Under the pieces are notes generated by a model. It saw only the letters and a list, made by a program, of their open reading frames with translations, did not search any database and was not told where the DNA came from. Position numbers and translations under genes: made by a program. From Corylus avellana (Eukaryota; Streptophyta; Magnoliopsida; Fagales; Betulaceae), in NCBI RefSeq assembly GCF_901000735.1, contig NC_081550.1, positions 10,876,571 to 10,940,570 on the forward strand: a stretch of 64,000 bases of DNA. The letters run 5' to 3'. How positions within the stretch are numbered: position 1 is the first letter of the stretch; each line of letters starts with the position of its first letter. Of this stretch, positions 47,346 to 59,200 are shown piece by piece.

Positions 47346-48214
47346 AACGCCATTCTTTACATTGACAACTTGAAAATTATAAGAGGATAAACGAAGCAGA
47401 GATTGATGGGGTTGATAAAGAGAAACTCATGAAAACCCACGAAGAAAAGACACTAACCCAGTGAAAAGAACAAGGCCTATGTTAGCTATATAAGGAAATA
47501 GACAATAGAAAATGCAAAGCCTTGGCATGCGTGGATAAATTGTATCCTCTTTTAGTACCTACAATCAAGAATCATAAGATGAGTTAAGCCTCTTTAGTTA
47601 TTTGTATCTAAAACTTGTTAAGATCACATTAATCATCTATGCAGCCGTGGCGATAATCTTATTTTGTTATGACAAATAGAAAATCGTGCCAACATACATC
47701 CCTTGTATGGCTGACGCCGATGCTCAGCACAAGAAAAACTCAAACAAATTGGGGTGTCTCAACTTCCTTGTGAATCATTGAACTCAATAATGTGTTGGAT
47801 ATTAAGCAAGTTCTAGCAAGTGTTTGGGTAGTCCTCTGTCAAGATATTCTCACTTTTAGTATGAACAAAAAGCTTGCGGAATTTGACACTTTATCCAGCT
47901 AAACCTACATGTTCTCCAAGAAATCTTTGCGTGGATGTCACTAATTGACGCATCCAGTAATTAAATAAAGAGGTTTCATCAGCCATGAGAAGACAAATCA
48001 AAGATATGGTCAAAAATCACTACATGTTCTCATGATAGCAATGCAACTTAAGATTTCCGTTTACTGTTACAAAATTCAAGTCTCAGTAGCCAACTACAGC
48101 AGTATTCCTGGAAATATCAAATTAATACACTTAATAAAGTAGAAATAACAACTAATTTGGGATAGAAGTAAGATATCAAGACACGGACAGAGGCTTACCA
48201 TCAAAAAGACCTTT
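47346..48214. other. 3' flank of the UTP11 gene
   Basis: No gene found. It is partly of ordinary complexity and probably includes the 3' untranslated region of the minus-strand UTP11 gene near 48000-48214. Confidence 0.4.
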
Positions 48215-51200
48215 TCAACGCTTTCGTTCTGGCCGCCACTTGTATACTGCTTTAGAGGTGGGAGAAACAATCTCATCTTCACGTAATTTTCGCTTCCGAC
48301 CCTTTTTCTGTTTATAAATGGTATGTGTTTATTTCCAAAACAGACAATTAAAAGCAAGGAGTTTAAGATGTCTATACCTGTAATTCCTTCTGCAACGCCA
48401 TATCCATATAGAGTTTCTCCAACTGACTGACTCTATTCCTCCTAGCGTCTAGTTCTCTATAGGAAGCAGCTGTTTTCCTGTACATGGAATACAAAAGAAT
48501 ATGTCACTAACAAACAACTGCGTCCTAAAAATAATGCTAACAACAACAACAATAATAAGTGAAACAAAGTTGAGAAGAAAAAGAAACCACAAGATTAAGA
48601 AGCATTCCGCACATTAAATCATATGATACTTTGATATGCAAGATTTTAAATAACAATATGTAATTTTTACTTGCATTAAATGACAAGTTAGCACTAGGGT
48701 GATCGCATTAACATCTTATGTTTTGTTTTAATAAAATGCCAACAAATAGAAACAAATGCATTTAGTAAATGTGCTTTTCCTTCGCTACAATTTTCCCGAC
48801 ACTTAGACTGACCCACCACCTGTAAAGCATGCATCTCTGCTCAGAGAGTAGGTCAAAAAACAAATAAACAAATAAAAATAATTATGAACAATGCTACAAA
48901 CTCAACTCTTGTACAACTCCTATACAACTAGGCTGTTGTGGAGCACTCATAAATTATTAGATCAATCTTTATTAAAAAAGTGCCCATAAATCCAATGGTT
49001 TAAAGGCATCCTGCATCAGTTGAGTTGCATAAGAGTTGAGTTTTTAGATTTACTCAAGAATTATATGCCCCTTCACCACCACCATCAATAAATGATAATC
49101 ACCACACTTCTTCCACCAACACTACTGGTCAATCCCTCCACAATTGACGCACCAACCAACATCAAACCTTCACCACCACCACCTCACCCCCATTCTTTCA
49201 TCAACACTACGGCACCAATCCCACCACTATTGCTGTTACCAACACCATCAATGCCTTCACCGCCACCACCCCTATTATAGTTGTCACTATAAGAGTTACT
49301 ACAACACCAATGCATGGGATGCATGGTCAACACCAGTGTCATCACCATAATCACAACCACCATACTGTCACAACCACATTGATACAGCCTACCACTACCA
49401 TAAGTGCTACCACCAACATCATACTAGCGGCACCCTAAGTTTCTTCCAATGCAATGATGTCACACTTGCCACCATCACCATGTTTTAACTATCAAATATG
49501 ACATTAGTTTTTTAATAATAGGATTAAACTTAAAATAATTTGCCCGTTTACTGTATCCTGAAAAAAGGAAATCAGCACCTGTTAATAGAAAAGTAATTTT
49601 ATTGCTTTGAAGCAAAAATATCTTCTTAAACTTCAGCATAAAACGTCAAGAGAACCTTTTTTTTTAATATAAGCATAAAACATCAAGAAAACTGATGCAG
49701 GGGCAACTAAGCCCAAAAAAGCAAAGAAGCCCCCTTGCGTATTTTATCCAGGCCATTAGCTATTTCAAGATCATTCTTTTATTATTATGTTATGCTTTAT
49801 ACTATAAAGTTTTTTATTTTGAAAAGGTCATGTGACGAGCATGTGGCATGAATGGTGACAAGGTGCCTGGCCTTCATGGTGGTTACTCTATGGCATTGTT
49901 CCCAGCTTATTGGAATGTATTAAAAGAAGACATTATAACTGTCTTTCGTGAGTGGCATTTACAAAGATTCCAAGGGTTATTGATCCCAAAACTTTCGCCC
50001 AATTAGTCCTGTAAGTGGCATTTACAAACTATTGCTAAGATTTTAGCAAACAGGCTACAGATGGTGTTGGAGAAGATTATTTAAGTCGCAAAATGCTTTC
50101 ATTCTAGGAAAGCAGATCCTAGATCCAGTTCTTATTGCCAATGAATGCCTTGATAGTAGAATAAGATTTGGGGGATGAATTCAAAAATGAAAACGCTCTC
50201 ACCTCCCCTCGGCGCATGAGCATAGTGACGGCGAGTGTGATAGTACTGTAATAGTGATCATTACAATTCTGTTTGGTTCTCATCAACGTTGAAAGGTGCA
50301 ATGGGTTACCTGGGTTTTTTCAATGTGGAAGCCAAAGCTTTTGAGATTCGTTCAGAGTTTCGTGTGGGTGGCAGTGTATTGGCAGAGAGAAGTAGGGGAC
50401 TGTTCAGAGCCGTGTTTCTAGGAAGAGCGAGTATCAATTGGTTTAGGAAATCTATGGAGGCATTGCAGCAGGGTGGGGATGCACGAGAGTTCTATCGGAC
50501 TTTCCATGAGGGTGCTACCGTGCATATTGTACAACAGCGCAGCAATAATTATGGCAGGTTTGTGGAGTTGTCCAATTATAGGGACGATGGTCGTCATACT
50601 TCTGCGGTTATACCGGAGGGCAGAGATGGGAGAGGATGGGCTAGTTGTTTAACACAGCTGAGTCGGTTAGAGGCATATTTTGAGAAGATAAGAGGATGGG
50701 GGGAGGATAGATGGGAAGAAGCACAATACCAGTATGGTGGTGACACAACTGGTGGAGCAGGGTGAAACGTATGCGGTGGCTCTGTTAGGGCAGGGGTAGG
50801 ATAGGGAAAAAGATGTCGGGAGCAAAGGCAAGATGGGAAATTCCAGCAATCAATCACTATTAATGAAGAACTCTAAAAGGAAGGAAACGCGCTGCTCAGC
50901 CAGAGATCAAGCAGATAACGTAGGAGCAGGTATTATGCATATGCGTGTTATAGAAGGAAAATTCCAGCTGGAAAAATTGAAGACAATTTTGACATCAATT
51001 AAAAAGGAAGCAGAAAAGTGGATGGGGCTACAGGATATGGGCTACATGAGGGAAGAGAATTATCTAGATGGATCAATCGAGGGCCCAATCGTAGGCCCAA
51101 TAAAAGAGGGGGCCTCGGCAAGAAACAATATTGGGTTGGAGTCGGTGGAAGTGGGCTTGCGGAGGGATAAGGGTAAATAAGTTATCGAATTCCAAAACCC

Positions 51201-53102
51201 AAATAACTTCAGTAATAGGCAGGCGCAGAACGTGGATTCTGTCTACAACCGTAGACCTCAATCCACATACGCAAACCAAGAAGAGGTGACGAGCCAAATC
51301 GCCGATATTATTCGGAAGGTTGAGATGTCAACGGAAAAGATGGTTTCGGACCCAGAGAAAGCCGATATTGAAGTTGGGAGTGAGGGTGTCATAGATTGGC
51401 AAGAAGGAAGTAAGATGTTGATGGCTACGTCTGGTACAGAGGGTGACGTTGGTGGGTCAGGTTGCAAGAAGGCGGCAGAGGTTGTTTTTAGCTTTAAAAG
51501 CTCAATTTCCCAATACAATCCCGAACATGCTCTAAGAAGCTTCAACATGATTTCCTTTTTTTTTTTTTTTTTTATTTATTTATTTATTTATTTTTTATTA
51601 TTATTATTTTTTTATTTATGACGAGGAACCCTTCGAGTACCAACCCAACTTCAACATGATTTCTTATGGGGTGGGCTAGGCGAAGAGTTCAAATAACACT
51701 TGGTAAGTTTGTCCTAGGTTTGTTCTCCAAATGAGGGTTAGGGGGTCCAAAACTTGTCAGTGCTCAATTGTGCTCTCTTAGGAAAATGGCTATGCTGCTA
51801 TGAGCATGAGAGAGAGGCTCGGTAAAGAATTGTGGACTCTAAATTTGGTAGTTTGTAGGGTGATTGGTGTTCTAATGAGCCTCTTGGGACGTATATGTGG
51901 ATTTATGGAAGAACGTTATGAGGGGTTGGGGAAAGTTCTCTAGCCATACCATATTTAAGATTGGAAATGGTTCCAAGGTTAGTTTCTGGCATGATGTGTT
52001 GTGGGTAAATGGCCCTTCAAGAAGCCTTTCTAGATTTATTTAGCATTGCTTGTGTGAATGATGCTTTTATTGCGGCTCACTTGGAGCTTTTGAGCGGCTC
52101 CAATCAGTAGAATGTAAGCTTTGCTAGAGTGTCTCATGACTAGGAGGTGGATGTCTTCACCTCGTTCTTCAAAGTGTTGTACTCAAATGGAGTGATGTTG
52201 TCGTTTCCCTTGGAAGAGTGTTTGACAAACTAAAGTTCCTTTAAGGGCAGCCTTCTTTGCATGTTTGGCAGCCCTAGGAAAGATCCTTACCATGGACAAT
52301 CTAAGGAAACACTATGTCATCATGATTGATAGGTGTTATATGTGTAAAAAGAATGAAAAGTTTGTGGACCATCTTCTTCTCCATTGTGAGATTGTCGGTG
52401 CCTTATGAGATGTTTTCTTTAGTTAATTTGGGTTGTCCTATGCTTAGACAAGTAATCAACTTATATGCGTGTTAGTGGACTGTTGGTAACACTTGAAGTG
52501 TCGTTGTGTAAAAGATGGTGCCTCCATGCCTTTTGTGGTGTTTATGGAGGAAATGAAATAACAGAAGTTTTGAAGACTATGAGAGGACTTTAGAGGAGAT
52601 TAAGTCTTTATTCTTCTATACTTTGTATCTTTGGACAACTTTTTTTTTTTTTGGGTTTCTCATGTATATTTCTTGTGCCCCTAACCTGAGGGCGCCTTAT
52701 ACTTTTAATGATATCTAGATTACTTAATAACAAAAAAACTTGTTTATTGTTGGATTTCTTCTTAAACCCTTTTGTAAGCGTTAAGTCGCTTGAATGATGG
52801 CATCTTTGGCTGGTTCATGTCAAATCTATTCTAGATCTATGTTCTCCTTGCTGCATCAAAAACTTAGAACAGTTTGTTTGGATCTAGGATATTAGAGCAG
52901 ATGAGAGCAAATGCAAAAGCTACCATCTACAAAGTGTGCATTGTGTGTGTGTGTGTGTGTCTGAAAATAACTTAAGGTTGGAGCATCTCCAAAGCAACAT
53001 CAAGCATTTTTTCTATACCTTTTAATATCACTGGAAACATCATTAGAAGTAGGCACCATTTCGCTTTTCAAAGAGAGAAACTGTATTTCTTTAGCCTCCT
53101 CC
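48215..53102 (-). CDS. UTP11: UTP11-like U3 snoRNP / SSU-processome protein, three 3' exons
   Basis: UTP11 is a nucleolar component of the small-subunit processome, acting with U3 snoRNA in 18S rRNA maturation. On the minus strand three exons join in one frame: 53102-53019 ([17 protein letters not shown]...), 48477-48378 ([20 protein letters not shown] then [13 protein letters not shown]), and 48307-48215 ([20 protein letters not shown] then [10 protein letters not shown] and stop). Phases agree and all borders are GT-AG. The basic [12 protein letters not shown] motif and the VYKWR..RKR terminus are the family's signature C-terminus. The proximal intron (48308-48377) is short; the other is 4.5 kb and packed with LINE debris. 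About the first 60% of the protein is missing: I found no upstream exon between 53.1 and 62 kb, so this is either a gene with exons lost to repeats or gaps, or a duplicated 3' fragment. Confidence 0.75.
49060..49440. repeat. Degenerate CCA/CAC-rich low-complexity tract in the UTP11 intron
   Basis: The plus strand is dominated by cac, acc and cca triplets (ttcaccaccaccacc, caccaccacctcacc). It yields Pro/Thr/His-rich open frames (49092-49280, 49144-49350) that I do not take as genes. On the minus strand the same tract would be GGT-rich. Confidence 0.6.
49840..50175 (+). mobile_element. LINE reverse-transcriptase fragment in the UTP11 intron
   Basis: Broken coding pieces of the LINE RT finger/palm region are visible. 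Around 49985-50020 it reads like NFRPI-type wording (cccaattagtcctgta), then [12 protein letters not shown] (agattttagcaaacaggctacag) and [20 protein letters not shown] around 50085-50145. Several frame breaks. It is followed by an ORF1-type sequence rather than by the rest of RT, so a second LINE interrupts it. Confidence 0.7.
50289..51539 (+). pseudogene. LINE ORF1-like coding region, second element
   Basis: A 158-codon frame (50289-50765) starts [20 protein letters not shown] and contains [18 protein letters not shown] and [20 protein letters not shown], wording typical of a class of plant LINE ORF1 proteins. It continues in other frames at 50833-51180 (basic, Lys/Glu-rich) and 51232 onward. 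No zinc knuckle was seen. Stops and frame changes make it non-functional. Confidence 0.65.
51540..51663 (-). mobile_element. Short retroposed insert with 15-bp target-site duplication
   Basis: The word cttcaacatgatttc occurs at 51540-51554 and 51649-51663. Between them is a 94-bp insert, poly-T plus ttta/tta repeats on the plus strand, ending gacgaggaacccttcgagta-ccaacccaa. Read on the minus strand this is a short body with a long A-rich tail, so a 5'-truncated LINE or SINE copy. Removing one duplicate restores a continuous LINE reading ([13 protein letters not shown]). Confidence 0.85.
51649..52735 (+). mobile_element. LINE 3' region: RT C-terminus and zf-RVT domain
   Basis: Broken coding pieces read [35 protein letters not shown] around 51935-51995, and a zinc-finger-type [20 protein letters not shown] around 52330-52390 (Cys-X2-Cys ... 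His-X4-Cys), the zf-RVT module. A 3' end with gcccctaacctgagggcgcc and a short A-rich tail closes near 52735. It carries many stops. Confidence 0.8.
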
Positions 53103-53279
53103 CTGCAAGAGATAGGAAACAACAGATCCAATGAATTCATTATAACTTCAAATTGAAGAGGCAGGATTGGACAAGATATTGTAAATCACAATTGAGGGGG
53201 GGAAGGGAGAACAAGTGCAATGATAACGAGATAAATTTCCATTCTTTTTTCTTAAAAAATAAAATTTTCAACTAACACA

Positions 53280-53830
53280 AAAACAAAATGAAGGGTGTGC
53301 AACCCAAATGTCTAGTAATATACAAAGGAAACACTTTGAAAGAGAAAAAAAGAACAAAATTGACTTGAAAAACAAAAGGAGAGTTTAAAATACAAGCCAA
53401 AAAACTGGAAATTCTGGAGGAATGGACAATGGATGGTCAAGAGCATAACACTATGAGCAAATAATTTTGAGTTCTACTGAGGATTGCTTGTTCCCCTCAA
53501 ATGCCCTCTTATTTCTTCCAAACCAAACACTACACATGAAACATTGAGGCACTGCTTCCCAAGCAATATGACACTTCTGTTTGCAAGATTTCCCCTCCTA
53601 CAAGAGAAGAGCTAAACAACAGAACTTAGCATCGTCCAAGACACTTTAAAGAGAAAACCATGAACAAAATACCTTTAGCCACTGAAAAATGTAGAAGCGA
53701 TTTTTCAGGGTTGCGCCCCACTGAAAAATGTAGCTTTAGCTCTCTTGTATACTCCCTGTCTACTAGGGTTGCGCCCCTTTGTGCTCTTTAATACATCTTT
53801 TTACTTATAAAAAAAAAAAATGTAGAAGCG
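53280..53830. mobile_element. LINE 3' fragments, both orientations
   Basis: On the minus strand about 53400-53600 reads WEAVPQCFMCSVWFGRNKRA and NKQSSVELKII, the tail of a LINE ORF2. On the plus strand 53680-53820 holds LINE 3'-end wording twice (gggttgcgccccactg and gggttgcgcccctttgtgct) and finishes in a poly-A run. They are upstream of the first visible UTP11 exon. Confidence 0.6.
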
Positions 53831-54028
53831 ATTGTCCATTGATTCCCTTTGACCTTAACCATATTGAAGCAGGAAGCAAACAACAAATTTTACTTTAATT
53901 TAGTTTTATTTAATGTTATAAGGGTATTTCTATAATTTTATATTTTTAGGCATGGATTGTACTTTTGGTTCATTGAGGTTTTATTTTGGGTTTTATCATG
54001 TTATTGCGCCTTTATTTGTTGGTTTTAC

Positions 54029-54128
54029 NNNNNNNNNNNNNNNNNNNNNNNNNNNNNNNNNNNNNNNNNNNNNNNNNNNNNNNNNNNNNNNNNNNNNNNN
54101 NNNNNNNNNNNNNNNNNNNNNNNNNNNN
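54029..54128. other. Assembly gap (100 N)
   Basis: Exactly 100 N, in the interval where the 5' exons of UTP11 would be expected; true size unknown. Confidence 0.99.
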
Positions 54129-55415
54129 AAAAAGAAGTGACATACGAGCTTTCCATAGTACCACTGCTTATAAAATTATACACTTTTGTATTTTTCTTCC
54201 CAAAAATACCTTTAAATTTATTAAAAAATAACAATTTTAAAAAATTAAAATTATTAAAAAAAAAAAATTAGAAAGAGAAGAACCGAAAACACCAAAAGGG
54301 TTTTAAATCTTTTTCTTTTTTTCAAATTGCTATTTTTATATGTTCTTTTAATTTTTTTTTTTTTTTAATAACTTTAAGAGTTTTAGGAAGAAAAATGCAA
54401 AAATATCTAATTTGACACATAATAATAATAATAATGATAATATATAGAGGCCAAAATATATTTTTCTCTTAAAAAAAGACGACGCATAGAACATGCCTTT
54501 GGACTCTCCATTCATTTTCAGCTGGCCCTTCCTTAATGAATAAGTGAAAGAGACAAAAACCAAACTTGATTTTCAGAGAAATTACTCAAAATTATGGGGC
54601 CCATATGGCCTCTATGTATGATTGTTATTCTGGTACACATTCCCCTTCACTAAATACTCCAAAAGCTGGATTGACACGTATATATAATATATCATTACAA
54701 GTAGATTATGTGGCTGCAAGGCCCTCTTTTATTTTCAACTTTTTACATTAAATTATATATATATATTTATCTGTGTGTGTGTAATTTTAAGCTTAAAAAT
54801 TAGATTTAATGTTTATTAAAATTAGGTTTAACTTCTCTTTTGTACTTTAACCTTTTTGAATAAAACATCATGATTCCATCCGTGAATTAATCTGCTGCTT
54901 ATAAACTCTCCAAACACACTCAGACATTGATGGGTCAACATATATAATACGGGTGTTCAAGAAAGTAATCTAATTATAATTGAGACTAAATTCTCAACTC
55001 TCAAAAAATTCATCATTTTTTACGTACAATATTCAACCCATAATTTATTCTCTAGGGCATCAATTGGATAGAGGACCACTATTGACATGTTTTGACTTTG
55101 GCGTGTAACTCACGTGATTATTTTATATATGCACGTAGAATGAAGATCGCAACAAGATGTATAACGGTTGAAGTACATAGAATAGTTAAAAAAAAAAAGT
55201 ATAACTTTTTATTTTATTTATTCACATTTTAGCAATTTTTTATTTTATTATTTTTTATTTATTTTTATTTTTATTTTTGTGGGAGAAAATGTGAAAGAAA
55301 GATGAGGAGAGAGAGTAAAAAAAAGAAAAAGGATTAGAGAAAATAAATAAATTAAGTTTATGGTGTACATGAACAGCTTCAACCTATTTATTGTTCATAC
55401 TAGAAGGAAAAACTA
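54129..55415. other. Gene-free AT-rich stretch
   Basis: No exon with UTP11 similarity and no other gene was found. There are several A/T runs and short microsatellites (taa near 54420, ta near 54755, tg near 54775). Confidence 0.45.
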
Positions 55416-55417
55416 CA

Positions 55418-55791
55418 TAATTGTTGGGAAATTAAACCGCCCGGTTAACCCCATATAACTATGGGCCCATGAAATAAAGACGAAGTAGTGGGCTAGGAAG
55501 AAAAGACCCTCGTGGCTTTCCATTGGGCTTCAGAAGGCCTAGTGAACTTTCTGGAGGCAGTCGGGAGGGGAAGACTTTCTCGGTTGATTCCTCATTCCCG
55601 AGACTAGTATCTCTTGAGGATCCGAATTCCTCCTAAGTACAAAAGAATCGCCCAGACATCCCCTTAGTCCATGCCAGAATCCTGTTACAAACCAACCCCT
55701 AATTTACAGTGGTTGATTCCCATACAACATAGGTATCTCTCTTGTCATATCCCAATATGACAAGGAAAGAGTGAGAGTTCATGAGTAGCCC
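55418..55791 (+). mobile_element. LTR-like fragment with higher G+C, truncated by the next element
   Basis: A TGTTGGG start (55420, tgttgggaaattaaaccgcc) is followed by 370 bases richer in G+C than the flanks. The similarity to an LTR is only by its start and composition. It ends where a TGTAATACCCC element begins at 55792. Confidence 0.3.
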
Positions 55792-56420
55792 TGTAATACC
55801 CCGACAAAACACCTGTTTTTATAGATAAAGATTTCCTACTAAAACAATTGATGTTTCCTTAAAACAAAACTTTAAACCAAAATATCTAAACTGTTTTCAA
55901 AGAACCCAAACCTTTGAGACTTTTTGAAACAAAAACCCCAAAATCCACCTCATTGGTCGAGTGCATGCTTGGGGACCATAGAGCGCCCGCTCTTGGCCTA
56001 GGTACGAGCGCGTGCTATGGGACCACAGGAGCGCTCGCTGGCCAGTCTACAAAACCATTGGAAAAAACCCAAACGTACACCTGAACCTTTTTACCCATTG
56101 TGTAATAGTACTCGAACGCTTGCTCAACAGTACCCGAGTGCTCGCTGCCATTTTTGAAAAGCAATTTTAACTGATTCTCCACTTTTCAGACCAAGGCACG
56201 TCCTAAGCCCCTACATAAACCATGCCCTTCGACTTCAACCCCTTCTTACATCAAGAAATCTTAACCCTAGAGTGAGGAGTGATCTTTGAGAGAGAAGGAG
56301 GAAGCCTTGGGTGGAGTCTTGCCATCCTCAAGGTGATTTCTAGTTTATTTCTTACTCTTTATGTTGCTATTGTTGCTTTCTTAGTGTTACACATTTTTAA
56401 AGTATACCTTGGCCAACCGT

Positions 56421-57500
56421 TGTGACAATTATCCACTTAAATTAATAGGCGAATAATTACTACGTTTTACTCGCAAGTGCACAAGATCAAAACGATAGTA
56501 TAGAGAGCAAATACGAGATTATTCCCACGAGGATTGGTAAATTATGTTTAAAATTATTTTCCAAATTAAATATCTAAATATCACTAATTGAAAGATTAAA
56601 TTGAAATTATAAGAATGAAAGTGTTAGAGTTTTGATATCCACCACTAATCATACTAAATTAAGATAAACAATTGGCCAATGGTACAATCATACCGATATA
56701 CTTAATGCTTGCCAACCTAAGGGCATTGTATCTACTCCTTAAGCTATTGATCTCCCTAAGAAACGAATTAGGTAAGATATCTACTCTATTATTTTCTTTC
56801 TCAAATGATATAGCATGCTATTTACTAAGTTGTTATTTAAGAAAGCATAAATCTATGTAAATCAATAAATACATAAAACCTAGGACATGATATCTACTAT
56901 CGGTTTTTCATATTGATTAATCCAAGAACCCGTTATGAGGTTCTTTTATCACTTTATTATGCCTAAGACTCGGTCATCCAAATTGACATAAATAACAAAT
57001 CTAAACACATGCATATATTGATAAGGCACATTTATATGAGGAATTCAATCAAATAGAAAATAATCAAGTTAAGTATCCCAAAATATAATTGCAGCAAAAG
57101 CACCAATATTGCAATCCTAAAGAGACATGATTATGGCTTTAATCGAGCCCTAATTAAAGTACTAGCTACATGATAAAATAAATGAGAAAGAGAAGAAAAA
57201 CCCAAAACTCTTCTTGATCTAGCTTCCAATTCTTCTCCCGAGCTTGTGTCTGCTTCTTCCCCCATCTATTTGGATGACTAGAGGGCCTATTTATAAGGTT
57301 TGAAACAACTCTAGACGTTCTTGTGCAGCCTAACAACTTAACAATTGAGTTGGAATTGGATTCTAGTCTTCAAAACCATGAAAAACCGTGGCAAATCGTG
57401 TCCAATGTTGCCCAACGCACAACTGCACTCGATCACAAGATGGTGCGCTCAATCGCAGGTCTATGTTCGATCCTACTGATTTGACTGCTCGAGCGCATGG
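56421..57500 (-). mobile_element. Family alpha LTR, minus orientation, 5' part missing
   Basis: On the minus strand it ends ...gataattgtcaca at 56421. It aligns with 57501-58779 through shared blocks (actcgcaagtgcacaagatca, ccaacctaagggcatt, cctagg or cctagga plus catg). It stops inside the CpG-rich block (ctcgagcgcatgg), where the next LTR starts without any internal region. Confidence 0.7.
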
Positions 57501-58779
57501 TGTTATGACAAATACCCACCAAAATTAATAGGCGAATATCTGCTACGTTTTACTTGCAAGTGCATGAGATCAAAATGATAGTATAGGATGCAAATACGAG
57601 ATCATTCCTACGATGATTGTTGATTTTGTTTAAAATTGATTCTCCGAATTAAATTGCCAAACTATCACAGATTCGCAATGTTGAAAGAGAAAAAGATAAC
57701 GAAAAGATTATGGATTTGACATCTACCACTAATCAGACTAATTAAGATACAAATAAGCCAATGTTCCAATCATGTTGATATATTTAATGTTTGTCAACCT
57801 AAGGGCATGATATCTACTCCTTAAGCTATTGATTTTCCTAAGCAATGAATAGATATGAAATCTACTCTAATTCTTTTCTTCCCTAAAGGATTTAACATGG
57901 TATTTACTAAGTTGTTCTTTAGGGAAACATAAATCTATGGAAATCAACAAACACATGAAGCCTAGGGCATGGTATCTACTCCTAGTTCCCCATGTTGATT
58001 ATCCCAAGAATCCATGATGGATTCTTTTGTTAATTTATTAAGCCCAGGAATCGGTTATCCAAATAGACTAAATTAACAGATCCACATATGCACATGATAA
58101 TTAAACACATTTATATGGGGAATTCAAATAAACAGGAACTAATCAATTTAAATAAACTAAACCATGATTGTAACAAAGGCATAATTGAAATCCTCAAAAG
58201 ACATAATTAGGGCTTCAATCTACCCCCTAACAAAAGTATTTAGCTAGACATAATAAAAATAAACTAAAAAGATAAGAAAAGAAGAAACCGAAAATGACTC
58301 CTAGGAAGTAGCTCCACATTCTGCTTTTTGGAATTGTGTATTTTCTACGAGGCATAGAGGCCTATTTATAGGCTTAGAAAAACCCTAGAGACTCTAGAAA
58401 ACCTAATAAACTCGGAGGGTCAGTCTCCTAATTCAACTAGGGAACTAAAAACCTAATTTGAAGTGAAAAAGGGCTTCTGCCGCATCTAGGCGCTCCGAGT
58501 GCACTTGATTGCATCCTGCGATCGATCCCTTGTGTGCCGCGCTCGAGCTTTCTGCTTCTGCGCTCAAGCCTAAGTGATGCGCTCGATCCTTGCTTTTTGC
58601 AGCTTCTTCCCAAAATGCCCTTGAAGCTTGTAGCTTTTCCAGAAATGCTTTATTTTCTTAAAAAACCTAGAAAAATACATAAAACATAAAAAGGAAGTAA
58701 AACAATACAAAATAACAAAACTAAGATATTAAAAAATGTAAATTAATGGGCTAAAATGTGATTATTTTAGTTCTTATCA
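57501..58779 (-). mobile_element. Family alpha LTR, minus orientation, complete
   Basis: The 1279-bp segment on the minus strand starts TGATAAGAACTAAAATAATC and ends GTCATAACA, so TG...CA. Next to it at 58780-58792 is the polypurine tract aagtttgagggtg (minus strand). This is the 3' LTR of its element. A CpG-rich block lies at 58480-58600. Confidence 0.8.
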
Positions 58780-59200
58780 CACCCTCAAACTTATATATTG
58801 TTAGTCCCTTAGCCATATGAAACTAAAAATAAGAAGAAACGAAAACAAAAACACTCTATCTCCACTGTCCTAGGAAACACGATTGCATTTAGTATATGCA
58901 ACAAGCCTTTTAAACCCATTGGCATCCCTAGTAGGACGAGTGAAGTCTCGTGAGAGTTTAACATAAATGTTACCCACAAACATTATGCAAAGTTTATTTT
59001 GTCCCCAAAACTCAAGTGTCACTTAAGACCATGATTTTCATTCATTAGCAAGAATCGGAATTTCAAAGTCTAACTACTTACAAAAGACAAGCAGAGGCAT
59101 CACAAGTTCAAAACAGTGTAAGGTGAGCTAGCACATAAATATGAAGCTTCCAATTATTTCCAATGTACAATATCTTAATATCTCAAAGTTCACTGGGATC
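58780..59200 (-). mobile_element. 3' internal region of the family alpha element
   Basis: Starts with the polypurine tract and aligns with 10868-11130 (agtccctt, gacgagtgaagtctcgt, acgattg plus ttatatgcaacaagcc variants). Non-coding. The right border is not sharp. Confidence 0.6.

Noticed and set aside
49092..49350. Proline/histidine-rich plus-strand ORFs as a gene
   Set aside because: They come from a CCA/CAC-rich low-complexity tract inside the UTP11 intron; several frames are open at once and no domain is seen.
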